From the NCBI GenBank assembly GCA_914767715.1, contig OU612074.1, positions 22,308,062 to 22,372,061 of the forward strand: a stretch of DNA of 64,000 nucleotides, written 5' to 3'. The notes under the pieces were generated by a model. The model saw only the letters and a list, made by a program, of their open reading frames with translations. It made no database searches and was not told the origin of the DNA. The stretch is from Membranipora membranacea. Its lineage: Eukaryota; Bryozoa; Gymnolaemata; Cheilostomatida; Membraniporidae. Positions 12,401 to 25,075 of this stretch are shown here, in pieces. Position 1 is the stretch's first letter; every line of letters begins with the position of its first letter. The position numbers and the translations under genes are program-made.

Positions 12401-15164
12401 ATTTCTTAGCCAGATAGAATTCAGTATACAATTTATCATGATGGAGAAGTGACATTTATCATTTTCCTTAGTTGGTATGTTTCTGGAACTACTGCAAGAC
12501 ATGGGTGTATTTTATTACAAGCTGTGAAATTGTCAGTCATAGTGGGTTTTGAGAATCTGTAAAAGACACTTCTATGTGGCATGGTGTCAACAACTTAGGG
12601 GTCTCTTGAACTGAAGCTAAACAAGCCGATTGAACCCTTCTGTTACCACCAGGTACTTAACAGGTACCACTGAGTCTTACACCAGTTACCTGACAGGTAC
12701 GAGTGGTTCTTACCCGTTAAAGTAGTGAGTATGAGGCATCTTGTCAAGAATCTTCACACTGAGCTTCAAATAGTCAGCATGACTCCAAACCTGCAATATA
12801 AATAAACCCTTAATCAAAGAGAGTTAGGCCTTCCTTTCTATGTGTATTTCCTTCAAGAGAGACAATACATTCCAACAATTTATTCATTGTTGACAAATAT
12901 ATTAATGAATGTGTGTCCGCGTATTGTAATAGAAATACATATCAAACAAAAAACAGTATGGGTATGAAAGATTTAATGTAAATTTAGTATTTTGCCATGT
13001 GTAACAGAGAATAAAATAAGTGTTTAGACTGTTGATGCTTGAGGCTAACGCTAAGATAATGTGAACATTACTTATCAGCTCTTATCAGTATATTTTTTTG
13101 ATTTCGTTGCTCTATATATAAAGGCTTTTGAGGAACATGATATTGACATCATATTCCATTCTGTAATCCTTAGGGCTCAGACCGATTAAAAGTTGGGTGG
13201 TTGGCAGTGAGCCTAACCACCCCAACTCTAAACATCATAAGAACCCTAGCTACTTACCTCTTGGAAGATGACAATATCATAGTCTTTACTGCTCACATAG
13301 TCTGCTATGGCAGCCATACGCTCTGTTACCACTGCTGATCCAAATACTGGTATACGAATACCCCTGATAGAAACAAAATAGAGTTACCTCATACATTTAG
13401 TTAGGTAATGTCTCTTATAGAAACAAAATAGAGTTATCTTAAATGCTGAGTAAGGTAATACCCCTGATAATAACGAAATAGAGTTACCATAGGCCTATAC
13501 ACATAGTAAGGTAATACCCCTATTAGAAATAAAAAAATACCTGTATATGAAAACCCCTGAAAGGAATAAAATAGCGTAACATTATACATGAAGTTAGGTT
13601 AGGTAAAACTGAAACCTCACCAGTATAAGAATACCCCTTATAGATATAAACCAAAGTCGGGTATACCAATACCTCTGGTTGAAACAGAAAAAAGTCCCTT
13701 CAATGTGTGAAATCAGTTAAGACTGAGTTTTCATCCTGTTCAGAGGATGATAGAGAGCAATATATAGAGATGAATTTTGTCTAACGAGCCTCCTACTCAA
13801 GCCAATGTGTTGGATCTGATTGTCTGTTGGGTATGGAGGACCCTAGAGGAGGAAATATTAGTTTCAGTTTAGCTTTGTTAGTTTTGGGGAAACTTTAAGG
13901 ATCATTGTGACTAGCTAGAGTGGAAGCTGACATGAAGTTTGAAGTATTTGTTTTGAAGCAACCGATTTCATTTTTTACAGCCTATGCGGAATGTAATTTC
14001 CTGCACATAGGCTACTTAACCCCTTTAAAGTACTCAGTGTTGATATCCACTGGATACATCAGCTGAGCAATGGCTGAGTCTACATGATTGCAATGATGAC
14101 ACTGTGGAAGATATAGTGGTCATAACAAACATTTATGCTGTTCTGAAAGGGCACTAAAAACTGGCGTTGGCGATGGGTTTTGTAATACGTAAGGCAGGTG
14201 TTGTATCTGACATGCCTTACAGCACCCAAGACCTATACAGTCTATAAAGAGTGTTGAATTGGAAAACTACTTAAAATATGTCTGAGCATGCAACATGAGC
14301 TCACCAGGAAACCCTCTACTATGACTTTTTCATTAAACATGCTGTTGCCCGTACAGAACAGAACTTTTTCTGCTATGATGCTTCTAATCATGATGCTGTG
14401 GTTACAGTAGTGCAAATTATATCACTCAGTTCAAATATCTAGTGGCTTGTCTTACTCATCGGGGCCTGCTTTTGATAAACAGCATGATCCTAATTTAATG
14501 AATTATTAACACTGAACTTAGTCATATAGGCCTAACATTTTTGCAAGCCCTGAAACCTGATACTCAATATATTTGTAAGCCCTAGGACCTGATAATCTTG
14601 CCATTGAATAAGGCAATCAAACAAATACAACAAAGTCAGCAAAATAAATATAATTGTTTCTGCAGCATCTTGTTTTTTATTACTGTATGACAGATGAAAA
14701 TGAAAATCATTGCGTTGTATGCTGTGGTAAAACACTGACAGCACTAGTCAAGACTAATTATCAGATCAATCGATGTGAATATAATGAATATCATTGTTTG
14801 TAGTTTGTTTAGTAGGCCTGACAGTGACTAGCCTACTGTAGTGGTTTTGTTGGGCTACCCTATTTATTAGTATCAGCCCCACTGTCTTACAGGATCACAT
14901 TTGGGTTCGGTTTATTTTCATAACTTAACTTATACTTAACCTCCACTCACTACAATGAATCATAGCAGCAATTGATAAAGCACTACTTTTCTATCTAAAA
15001 TGAGGCCATACCAAATCATAATCTTCGAGTCTTTTCTTTCTTCTTCAGTCAGTCCCCTCCCCACCATTTACTTGATGACCATACATGCACATTAAATTAC
15101 CACAACGACTGATTAGAACCACTTACCAGCAGTTGAGTGTCAATACCTTCAGTGAAGCCTCCAT
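9432..15164 (-). CDS. SMPD2-like: Neutral sphingomyelinase (SMPD2-like)
   Basis: Hydrolyses sphingomyelin to ceramide and phosphocholine at cell membranes. Seven exons on the minus strand with matching phases: 15127-15164 (start ATG 15162-15164), 13258-13363, 12714-12790, 12028-12211, 11114-11323, 10432-10561, 9432-9551; together 288 codons. The protein has the order of the Mg-dependent endonuclease/exonuclease/phosphatase fold: LTLNCWGI at the N-terminus, IVIFQEVW with the metal-binding Glu, GAGVCVFSRYPI, FHGDFYGNKSCGLL, THMHARYN, HRAAQAFSLSQFVKHTS, the catalytic GDFN, RRIDYIFYR and the final SDHFG with the catalytic His. This order and spacing match animal SMPD2. The last exon ends in phase 1 at gtaagt, so the C-terminal exons, which carry the membrane segments in this family, are not annotated. 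No stop or frameshift within the seven exons; probably functional. Confidence 0.9.
9911..9994 (-). repeat. tRNA-derived SINE head in an SMPD2-like intron
   Basis: On the minus strand, GTGTAGTGGTTAGGATTCG is an A-box-like D-arm and, after a short anticodon-like arm, GCAGGTTCGAATC is a B box. The ends (gggttgg, caaccc) can pair. Placement inside an intron, antisense-free with the gene, suggests a SINE rather than a working tRNA. Confidence 0.6.
13355..13690. repeat. Degenerate tandem repeat of about 65 bp copying a 3' splice site
   Basis: Five or so diverged copies of a unit beginning aatacccctgatagaaa and carrying aaaatagagtta. The first copy overlaps the acceptor and first bases of the SMPD2-like second coding exon (exon end 13363, acceptor 13364-13366, read on the minus strand). 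Confidence 0.65.
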
Positions 15165-17506
15165 GATATAGTCAGGTAGCAACAGATAGTTATGAGAAAA
15201 GACGAACTACTCCTGTTGAAATTCTTTCAATTCACATGTTTTTTTCTTCTTAATTGCAACCTTGAACTTGACCCTTGCCTGAAATCATGATTTCAGAATA
15301 TAGGCTCTATTTTTAACGATCCCTTCTCAATAGGCAAGACAACTCCCATATAATCTGTTTAGAAATAATATAAATTGTAAGCACTGTTTATTACGCTTAT
15401 TCTAACAAAAAGCCAAGATATAATTACCTCCTACTAAGCGGATCATACCTCTTAACAAGTGATAACAGACCTGCCGTTGAGAATTACGATAAGAACAACT
15501 TTGTATTCTCAGTTACTGTGTATTGAATTATCTTACTGTATATATATAAAAGTTCTTTAGTCATGATGTGGAGCGGACAATACACCTATACAGTTGAATA
15601 GCAGGGCACTTAGATATATCTTACCAGAAGGCTATTAGCCACAATGAGATTTGGGATGAGTTCACCTGAGCATTTTTTATGACATGTCATGCAAATTATC
15701 ATTTCAAGAAGCTCTGTTGGTATAGATATGAGAATTATCGATTAATTGTAAGAGGCTGCACTGTTGATTTTTAAGTCATATATTTTTTTTAAAAGCATTT
15801 GCTTCTTTGAGCGAGCTTCTTTTTAATTTTGTAAAGATATCTATTTTAACTTGCGGCGTTTAAATTTTACCATGTGTTTTTGAGTTCACCCAATTTGCCT
15901 CTGCATGTCACATTAATTCACTTTATTATCAGGTAAAGTGGTGACATATAGTGACACAGGCTCAGTGTTGAGAGTGAATTATACTCTGATGTATTAGAAC
16001 GATATTACAGGGATTGTCAGAATCAAACATGGCTCTGGAACCATCTTAATCTGAAGAGCGTTAAACTGTCCAAAATCCACACTAAGAAAATCTCCCAACC
16101 ACTTCAACGTAAGACTGATAACAAACAAACCACAGGTGAGGCCTGATACATGATGGTACAATAAGTGTATAATGTACATTCAAATATCACAGCATCCTAT
16201 AAGTTTCAACAAATCAGTCTGTATTTGGAGTTGTTTCCCCTCCAGCTGCAAGCTTGCTAGTCCGACAGGAGCAGTTTTAAATCCAGGCAGATGAGGCCAG
16301 ATTTGACCTTGCATGCTATATGCGTGTGTACATACATGAGTTGCCATATTTGAATTGTGATTGTGATGAGTCTTTTGGAAAAAGAAGGCAGTTGTCAGAA
16401 GAGTTTTAGATTAATTTCATTCTCCCCACACAAGGATTACTTATCCTAAGTCTATCCTCAATTAAAGTTAACATATGAATTGCAAATGGAATAGGCAAAT
16501 AATTTTAGTACTCTTATTCCAGCCAAAATGCGCCCTTGTTGTGATATCATCAGTAAATAACCTATATGAAATTTGCTGACGCTTTGTAACAATACTTTTT
16601 GTTTGTTTACAAAACTAATATGTGTACCAGAACGCTATTAGACCAGTAGAATATGACACTGAGGCCTACCTGATAGAACTATAGAGATACTGATTAGAAC
16701 CGTCTTGTCTGCATCCTGACCATCTGATCCAGCGGACCATATAAGACCATACTAGATATAAAAGTATGTGGACTGTGAAATGTAAGACATGTTTTTCCTC
16801 TAAACCCCTCAAAGCTTCCACCTTCACAAAATTGTACCAATTAAGCAGAAAAATTTAAAGTCAAAGTCTGTGCTTCTATGCTAAACTGCTGTCAAATTCT
16901 ATATAAAGGGTAGGAATAGTTTTTTTAATGGGCCTGATGCTAACCAGTCAAACTTATACCTGATACACTGCCTGATCTAACTATAGATCCTGTAATGGAC
17001 TCTGTATAACTGAGATGTCAGATTTTCTTTTCTTATTTCATATCTGTAATACAGAATCACATATAACGTTGCATTTCATTGCTTCATAACCCATAACTAC
17101 ACTCAATTATAAATACAATTCCTTTTGAAATCATTCTTTGCAAACGGGAGTTGTCTTCTTAACACCAGTGACGGGACAACTCAGGTGATCAGGTGGTCAT
17201 CAGACACTGTAATGGCTATCATCAAATGAAAAAAAATGTTTGCAGCCCAGACATTATGTTTATGGAAATTCACCTAGATTTTTTAACCTTGAGTGATCAT
17301 CGACAAAGTACACATCACCCTCATAATTTCACTTTGATAGTATGATTGAGTAGTATGGAGTAGTATTAAGTAGTAATGAGTAGTATTTAAATCATTATTG
17401 ACAGGTGGAGGGTAAGCTCTAGATGTGATATTAATTTCCATGTTGCCGATCACTGTACGTCTCAACACCGAGCAAGCAGGTTGTGTTGAAAGTGCAGAAA
17501 TCGCCA
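15165..17506. other. intergenic between divergent genes
   Basis: Separates the start of the minus-strand sphingomyelinase from the plus-strand SMB gene, so it should hold both promoters. A short imperfect repeat of gagtagtat lies at about 17345-17391. No other feature seen. Confidence 0.5.
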
Positions 17507-18288
17507 ATGTTAACACTGGTGGCGATGGCGATCAGAAGTTTGGGCATCTTTGCTGCTGTTATTTTTCTGTTTGGATGGTGTTCTCTAATCTCTGAGATCG
17601 CAGGTCAAGGTAAGAATGATATCTGTTGAAGGCAGCTTCATTGTCTATTCACTAATACCAGAGTAGATATTTATTTGAGGCAATCATTCTCTAACCATAC
17701 ATCATAGTTATTCATCTGGTTTTTTTTAATAGTAATCTTCCTCCTTCCTCTGACACAAAGCTATAATATTATACTGATGTCATTTATCCATAAACAGCCT
17801 TACTGCCGTGTATTTTACCACATATCCTTGATATAACATGGATACCATTGTCAATTAGATAGTTGTGCTCAGTTACTGCATATATTAGCTGCTTGAGGTC
17901 GAGTAATTTCAAAATTTCAATCGGGCAGCATTGGGCCATTGGGCTTCACTTAGATAATTGCATCCAGGAAACAAAAACAGAGACAGGATATTGATACTAA
18001 ATTAACGTTAGTTTTTTTGTTTTTTCGATATTTTATTTGTGTTTTGATAGGAATTCCATGTATATTCATACTCATATGAATACATGTGTTTGTGCTTTGT
18101 GTATGTTTAGAAGCACTTGCTCGTTTTTAAATAGTATGAGATATGTTGTAATTTAGCAGGGGAAAGCTGTGTAGAGAGATGTGAGGATAGATATAACTCT
18201 ACTCTCTCATGTCAGTGTTACTCTAAATGTGGTAAATTTAGGAGCTGCTGCGGGGACTATCTACTTTTGTGTATCGGCAATTTTAGGG
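17507..18288 (+). CDS. Secreted somatomedin B domain protein (partial model)
   Basis: Exon 1, 17507-17609, starts at ATG 17507 (an in-frame ATG follows at 17525) and encodes a hydrophobic signal peptide with core LGIFAAVIFLFGWCSLI. It ends in phase 1 at gtaaga. Exon 2, 18160-18288, is phase 1 to phase 1 and encodes one complete somatomedin B domain: CVERCEDRYNSTLSCQC, CGKFRSCC and a final C, the eight-cysteine pattern of vitronectin, ENPP and proteoglycan-4 SMB domains. Phase 1-1 exons are usual for shuffled extracellular modules. A possible last exon at 18448-18560 continues in frame, carries a hydrophobic stretch and stops at TAG, but its support is weak. No enzymatic partner domain is seen, so function is open; protein binding or protease-inhibitor binding is the family theme. 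Confidence 0.7.
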
Positions 18289-18560
18289 GTGAGCTTACCC
18301 TCAATTCTCCCCCCCCCCACCTAAAATGTGGCATGTCGCATACAAGGTGCTGTCAGTTGGGCTCTTTCAGCACCATAGATTACACACCATGATAAGCCAA
18401 TTGCCTGTTGCATGCTTGGCTTGCTCTGTGCTTTGTCTTGTTGGCAGTTTGTTCGATTAAACAGCAAGAGGTATCCACATTATTTCAGTATTTCGCTGTG
18501 TATATAATAATCAATGTCTCTATTATTGTAAAGGTTGTGTTTGATTCTCTTGATCTTTAG

Positions 18561-19185
18561 ATTTCAATGTTTTTATTTGGTATTGTTACACCTTGATTTC
18601 AAGGCTCATTTTAGGAGCCTGTTGACAACATTTGACAACCTGTGCCAGTACTGATTGGATATTGCCAATATTAATGATTTTAATTTGGAAATAAATCAAC
18701 ATAGACCAAACATTTTTGAAACATTTGGCAACAATTAATTGCACTATAACAGGTCAAAGAGAGGTACAAAATTAACAACAACATTACTTTATATCAGTCA
18801 TGATTATTAGCTGATATCAAATTAGGAATGAACAACAATAATAACTTATCTACAATAAAATGTATATTAAGAAGTATAAAAAGAAAATTCAGATCTTAAC
18901 TTCACATATCTATACAACCTTCCGTAAAAACAAGAATGATAAAAAAACACCTCCAAGTCACAGATAGTTCCAACTTTTTATCTAACAAAGATTTTCCTAC
19001 ATTCAGACTTATTTATAATTACGTGTTTTCCTAGATGTTAGACTAAGCCTTGTCACATATAGTGATAGTGGGCGAAGCTGGTAGTGTGTCCAACCTACTT
19101 GTACAATAGCCTGAGCTCAAATCAGATCTCAGGTTATGTGAGCACATTACAGCCGCGATTTCAAAATAGTCATGGTTCCAACACA
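18561..19185. other. intergenic between convergent genes
   Basis: AT-rich; a likely place for the 3' ends of the SMB gene (plus) and the PPxY gene (minus). No exon supported. Confidence 0.4.
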
Positions 19186-20161
19186 TTAACTAGATTGTGT
19201 GAGGGGCGTATTGGGACCAGCCTCTGTATGCCCTTCCGTTGCTTGATCATTGCTGATATTAACTTGTGGTGTTGAGATAGCGTCTATTCTCTCTTGAGAA
19301 GCGAAGGAAGAACTTCTGATATAATCATTATAAGTGGGTAACTGATTGGCTGTTAGCTCAGGGGGAGGCTGTACATACTGAAACAGAGAAATTAAAATAG
19401 TAAGAGATGGGCGAGGATAACCCTCTAGGGCAAAAGTCCCCCTGACAGATATTCAGACAGAGTGGGCCGGCATTAGACACCAGTATATAGGCTAAGTATA
19501 CACAAGTGACAAGTGTGCGTGTCCGGTACTAGTATGACACCCATTTGAATGATATTATAGATGATGCGGGTTCACAAAATAGTTAATGAAGAACGGATGA
19601 AGAACCATATTCCTTAAACTCACATCATTATTTAGGACACACAAACATTTCCCTGTCTTGACATGAACAGTTTGGAGTTGTCTGGACATTTTCAAAGAGA
19701 AGATAACTTATTTGTTGAACAAGAGGGCAGGGATAAGAATCGTTATTATTATAACAAACCTCCCAATTGTCCACAGCCTGGTCGTATGAAGGCGGTGGAG
19801 GCATACTATCACTGTAAGTTGCTAGCCCTGGTGCCTGGCCTGGTGCTGATGGAGCGGTAGGTGACCCCGGATACACAGCGATAGTCGGATTTTGTGCAAG
19901 AGGGTAGGCTGGATATCCAGTCTCTGGAGGAGCCCTAAAAGTTGAAGAAAAGTTGAAATTCGGAGAAACTCCTTAAAAATGCCACAACATGTAAAATGGA
20001 ACCCAAAACATCCCATCTCAACATCGATGATCAGTGGTGAACTGCTAATTTTTAGGACGTTATGAAACTTATGGGAAGTGACATAACTGATTCACGGAGG
20101 CAAACACCAATCACATCATTCTAAATGTTAAGTGTACCTCAATGGCTGTTGAGTTGAGCTA
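19186..20161 (-). CDS. C-terminal exons of a proline-rich PPxY protein (WBP1/Shisa-like architecture)
   Basis: Three minus-strand exons join with matching phases: 20138-20161, 19760-19934 and 19186-19377, ending with TAA at 19186-19188. The peptide is rich in Pro, Ala, Tyr and Gly (ETGYPAYPLAQNPT, SAPGQAPGLATYS) and contains PPPPSYDQAVDNW, a perfect PPxY WW-ligand, then PPPEL and LPTYNDY, a second Tyr motif. Such tails recruit NEDD4-type ubiquitin ligases in small membrane proteins such as WBP1, VOPP1 and Shisa. A likely upstream exon near 20250-20384 encodes a Ser/Thr-rich stretch, and a Cys-rich segment (CLTCCSGFC) could be read at about 20890-20960, but their splice phases did not resolve. 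The membrane segment is therefore not shown. Confidence 0.55.
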
Positions 20162-21560
20162 CTAATAAAAAGGACAAAGGAGTTTTAGCAAAACAAAAAT
20201 GCTCCTAATGAAACGCTAAGGCATATACAGGCTACGATTCCCGGTGAGCAAACCGACCACGCTGTCGCTCCTGATGTAGTGGTGGTATTAAGAGGCTGAC
20301 CGTCGAGGAATACCTGATGTGTCCTCACTGTCTGCCTGTCAGCTGATGTCACTGTGGTGGAATAAGAGGCAGGCTGTCCCTCTCCTGAATAAATAAATAC
20401 TTCATGGATAAAAAAGATATCGCGAGGGTATGTTGGTGTAGCTTTTTAAGCTGTGCGTTTAGCCAAAGGAAAAAAACGGAAGGGTAAGCCAATATACTGG
20501 TTATGCCACTGGATATAAAACTGTCCTTCAATTGGCTTCACTTGGCGCAAGCAGAAGGAAGGCTCTCAAAATCATATAATACATAACTGTTACGGATGCC
20601 TGGGTAACAGCATTAGCATAAATTAAACCTTGACAATGTGACTCAGTCAAAGTTTGGCTGACACATAAACAAAAAAGAGTTTGAGGTTAGTAATGTATGT
20701 GAGTAAAAGGAATAATGTTCCCTTGGTGCTCTAAACTAGCATGCTTTACATAAATAAATGCTTAACCAAAGCACCCAACTCCAAACTCCTAACTATGAGT
20801 ACGCAAATTATGACTTGATAACTTACTTACGGGGATGGTAGTTGTACCTTGAGTAATATTTTCCTGATTTGATTTTTTACTACATCAGAACGCTTTACAG
20901 AATCCGCTACAGCAGGTTAGACAAAGCAGCCTGCCACAATGCCAACTATACCCATTGTAGAAAGTCCCTCTTGTGAAAAAAAACAAGAAAAGTAGATGAT
21001 ACTTACAAATTACAATAACATTCATAACCAGACTTGACCATGTGTATATTTTACACACTCACAAAGTGATCTACTGCTCATGCGGGGAGGTAACTCCAAT
21101 TAAATGCAATCCAGCTAATTCTAGATAATCTATCGAGAGTATAAATTGGCTCTGATTGGCTGCATATTGATGGTTTGGGGCGGGGGTTTTCAAGCCTGCT
21201 TTAACTGCTACACAACTGTAGAGACTGGATGAATTGAACACACAAATTGAACTAGGCTTTACAATCTTTTCACTGATTTCCTTCGATGGTTTTAGCATTT
21301 ACAATCAGCTTGACCAGCAGTGGAAACATCTAAGACAAGGAATCGATAAACCTGAATTGTCACCGTTTTTTTATTTTAAATTTATTTATTTGATACAAAA
21401 TTGCCTGAAATTTGTTTTTTCCCCTTTTTTCTCAATGGCTGATTTTAAAAAAAACTCTCATGGAATGAAGGTTATGCCAATAAAGTTTAAAAGGAAAAAC
21501 AATGAATTATATAGTACTAGATTCATATCTCTCAGTGGTATAGCTGTAGTAGGTATTATC
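20162..21560. other. presumed 5' region of the PPxY gene
   Basis: Contains the two tentative upstream exons discussed for the PPxY gene and otherwise AT-rich sequence. An open plus-strand frame from ATG 21435 runs into the minisatellite at 21575; I do not consider it proven coding. Confidence 0.35.
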
Positions 21561-21574
21561 ATCATACACGTCGT

Positions 21575-21780
21575 TCCACTCGCTCAACCTTTCCCAGTCA
21601 TACCAATCGCTCCACCTTTCCCAGTCGTACCAATTGCTTCACCTTTCCCAGTCGTACCAATCGCTCCACCTTTCTCAGTCGTACCAATCGCTCCACCTTT
21701 CCCAGTCGTACCAATCGCTCCACCTTTCCCAGTCGTACCAATCGCTCCACCTTTCCCAGTCGTACCAATCGCTCCACCAA
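21575..21780. repeat. 27-bp minisatellite, about 7-8 copies
   Basis: Unit atcgctccacctttcccagt plus cgtacca, nearly perfect. Being a multiple of three, both strands stay open: plus reads repeated PIAPPFPVV, minus reads repeated GGAIGTTGK. The plus frame starts at ATG 21435 with a basic then hydrophobic segment and stops at 21797 (120 residues). Without splice or homology evidence, coding on either strand is uncertain. Confidence 0.85.
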
Positions 21781-21839
21781 TCATTATACTAGTCTGAGGA
21801 ATCGCTGTGGACTTACATGTTTTAATACATTTCAAAATA

Positions 21840-23656
21840 AGTAGAATCCAGGTAACTTAATTTTATTGTATTGTTTATGTAAAGGAGAACCTATTACCAT
21901 TGGCGAAGATAAAACTCTTTGTTCAAGCTCTTTCCTATGGCTCACTGCAACCAATTTGAAAAAACTTAAAAATTTAATTTGGCATACAAATTTTCGTTGT
22001 CATATGAAAGACACATTTCCCAACCTTAGCCAATAAATTCTGAACGCACACTCCCAAAATTAAAAATATTAATCGTTCTTATAGAGAAATGTGAATTCCT
22101 AAAAAAATTGTTGCGAGAAATTGCACCCACAATGTTTTTGTTTCCTATGTCGATGAATTTCTCTTCACGCAAATAATAAAATTGTTAAAGTTTCTCTACC
22201 ATTGACTTAATAATATTGGTATCAGGATAGTTAAGTCTCTTGGTTCTCTTTATTATAAACTTATTACACAAAATTCAAACAAATTGTTCCACAGTGATCG
22301 GTGTCGTTAGAGCAGTCAGTACTATTGGGAGAATTAGAGGGAGTGAAAGACCTGGTATAATTTCACTCTGCTGGAAATGATTATTTCAAATAATCGTTCT
22401 ACCAGACTTCAACTTTAGGAGTATTCCTGTTTGCTGTTATATTTTCCTAAGGAGTGACATGGTATGAGATTCTCACTTGCTCTAACAACTATTCACACCA
22501 CCATATTGGATGTGAAGTTATAGTAAACAGTGTAGTTTGCATGCCATATTTGAAGTTAAACTGTGGGAATCTGAATAATTTAGCTGATTTTTCTTTAGAT
22601 TCAAACATGCATTATCCATCTGACATGCTAAGTGACACTCATCCTGACTTAGTTCATAGTAGTTTATATCATAGTTAGATTTCTGAAATGTACAGCATAT
22701 CTCTGCTGCTGCCACAACTGGGAAAGGTGAGATTGTGCAAAGAGACAATAATTCCGAGTATCAGCAGCATAACTAAAGCATCTGTTACTGTTATCAGATT
22801 GTGTCAGCGTCAGCACAAAGTCAATACTGTCTTAATGATGTCATGGAGACAAACTTTCTGTAATTGATTGTTGACTGATAAAAGAGTTGCTTTCTTAAGT
22901 CAAACAAAGGAAAAATATTTTGACTATTACTAATGTTAATGTTACAGTATTGTTGACAATTTTTTATGCTTCACCAAATAATATCACTTAAAATTCATGT
23001 GACAATCAGTTTTCTCTCTTCTGAGCAGGCTCATTCAATATACCTGGGGCTTGGCATTGATGATCACTAATAAAACATAGCCTTTCATGCTGTTAACCAT
23101 TGAGTCTGCAGGATTAGATGTCTTTATTTATACATTCAAAATGTTTATAATCATTTAAATCATTTAATAAATAGACTTGCATCTCACATTATGGTAATGT
23201 AAGAACTGTTCAGGCGGGCGAGGCAGTAGCTGTGATTGTCATCTATATCACAATTATTTGACCAGGTCAAAGTGACTGATTGATTGAGATCAACATTATT
23301 ATGAGAGTAAACAAGTTAGTGTTGTTAGGTTTATTTCTGCCCTGCTTTAGAACATCGATCTCCTAGGGGAAAACCACAGGAATATGTAATGTGTGTAGAT
23401 ATTATTATTCTGGCCTTTCGATGATAATATAGATAATAAGGCTTTGTTCTATAGGGGTCCTCAGTGATCATAAACATTAAGAGTACATGAAGGTAATATT
23501 TAAACAAAGTTCAGTTTTACAGTTCAACTGTTTTCATGTACTGGGAGTTGCAATCTCTCTATCACTGAGTAGATAACTCCAAAATACAGCTAAAAGCGCG
23601 TTAGAGATATGCTAAGCAGACTAAATCATTATAATTGTATACGCAGTAGACCAGCT
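21840..23656. other. no recognised gene
   Basis: AT-rich sequence with no exon, RNA gene or inverted repeat that I could support. Confidence 0.4.
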
Positions 23657-24228
23657 CATACTTGCCAAGTCTCCCTATTTAGGTTGGACCCTCAAGATTT
23701 CCACATCCACTTCTGTCCTCTTCCCACTTTTTGTAATTTGAGAGAAAACAGCCATATCGCAATTTTTTAGTAACAATCCAAGCACTTGCTGATGAGTTAC
23801 TTGTAAGGGCTTTTCATACAAAATTATAATCAATTGTGCTATTCAATAAAGTTCACAAATATACTTATTGTATAAAAACTCAGACTATTATTGTCAATGA
23901 GGTGGTTGATTTTGGACATTGGCAAAGTAAGGGTATATCAGTCCCAGGGGCCCATGTGTTGATGGTAAGCGTTTAAAGTGTATTTCACCTCAGTTTGAAA
24001 TTTAAGTACTAGTACAAAGTGCAAACATGAAATAATATGGGATCAACTACGCGTTTTAGCCCTTCCCAGTGGCAAAATTCGCTCTCAGGGTATCAGCAGT
24101 GAGGGGCTCCATCCCAAACTCCATTGAGGTGCTCACACCACCACAAAACCCCTAGGTGGATCGATCGGGTGCTTCGTAACCACGAAGCACCCGAGTGATG
24201 CGGTGCAGTATCGCTGTAAATAACCAAA
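23657..24228 (-). mobile_element. Shortened second copy of the 2.3-kb hAT-like element
   Basis: Begins CATACTTGCCAAGTCTCCC like the right end of 2341-3659 and continues colinear in reverse orientation: an agaaaacagcc segment, the cccaggggccca palindrome arm, the gtgcttcg / cgaagcac hairpin and gcagtatcgctgtaaa. The middle is deleted and the far terminal repeat is missing, so this copy is immobile. Confidence 0.8.
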
Positions 24229-24689
24229 TAGTTGATATAATGTGGCATTGACTTTGTTGTGAAGTTGAGAAGAGATCCATAATCTGTAACTGGGTTCAGG
24301 GACTATGACACAGATTTTGTGGATAGATGAGGTTAAAGTAGCTAGTATATTTTATAAGATGAGACCTAATCAGTTAGGCCTGCTATTTTTCTGCATCGTA
24401 TGAATGTGTATTCAATATTTCAATCTTCAATCGCCCAAAAAGCAATGCACTGGAATCAGGAAACAACTAAAAATGACTGCTGTAATAGAATTTTCAGCCT
24501 ATGTGATTGGTCATGTTTAAATCGGTTAACAATAGAATCAATCAGTTGGTTAACGTAGAGAAGTTAGAGAGGTTAGATATGGGCCGTCAGCTATTCTGAG
24601 GGAAACTTCAACGGGAACCAGCTAGGTAGTTCAATTAATCTTTGACCCCTATGCTCAACTTTGACGACTGATTTGCACGTCAGAGTTTC
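24229..24689. other. no recognised feature
   Basis: AT-rich sequence between the truncated transposon and the rDNA-like segment; nothing supported. Confidence 0.4.
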
Positions 24690-25075
24690 CTCTGGCTCTG
24701 CTCAAACATAGTTCACCACATGTCGGGGCTGAAGCTGGCGACGAGCATGCCACAGGCCGATGCTGCGCCAGTGCCAAGGGACGCCAGATCGCACCCGTTT
24801 CAAGTTAGCTTCGCCATGAGAGTTCGTGAGGCCTCGTGACATGCAGCAGAGGTCAACTCCTTAGTCTGTACTTCAAGGCGGGTAAGTTGAAGTGCTGAAA
24901 TGTTGGACGCTACGCATCCCACGGCACCTAGTGCACTCTGCTGCCAAGGCCGCAGCGCTAAATGATGATGGGGAACACTCCCAGTTCTGGCCGTTTGCTT
25001 GCAGGCAGTATCATCTACTCTTGAATTCTCATTTCAAAGTTCTTGGCAATTTTCCCTCACGGTTTGCTTTAGGTG
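24690..25075 (-). pseudogene. Decayed 28S rRNA fragment (5' region)
   Basis: GC-richer than its surroundings. The plus strand at about 25015-25065 reads CTCTTGAATTCTC, TTCAAAGTTCTTGGCAA and TTTTCCCTCACGGTTTG, which follow the reverse complement of the universally conserved large-subunit segment that ends with accgtgagggaaa. Upstream GTTTGCTTGCAGGC fits the adjoining gtaaac part. It is diverged and unaccompanied by 18S or 5.8S, so it is a dispersed or dead rDNA piece or an rRNA-derived retroelement. Its outer limits are uncertain. Confidence 0.5.
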
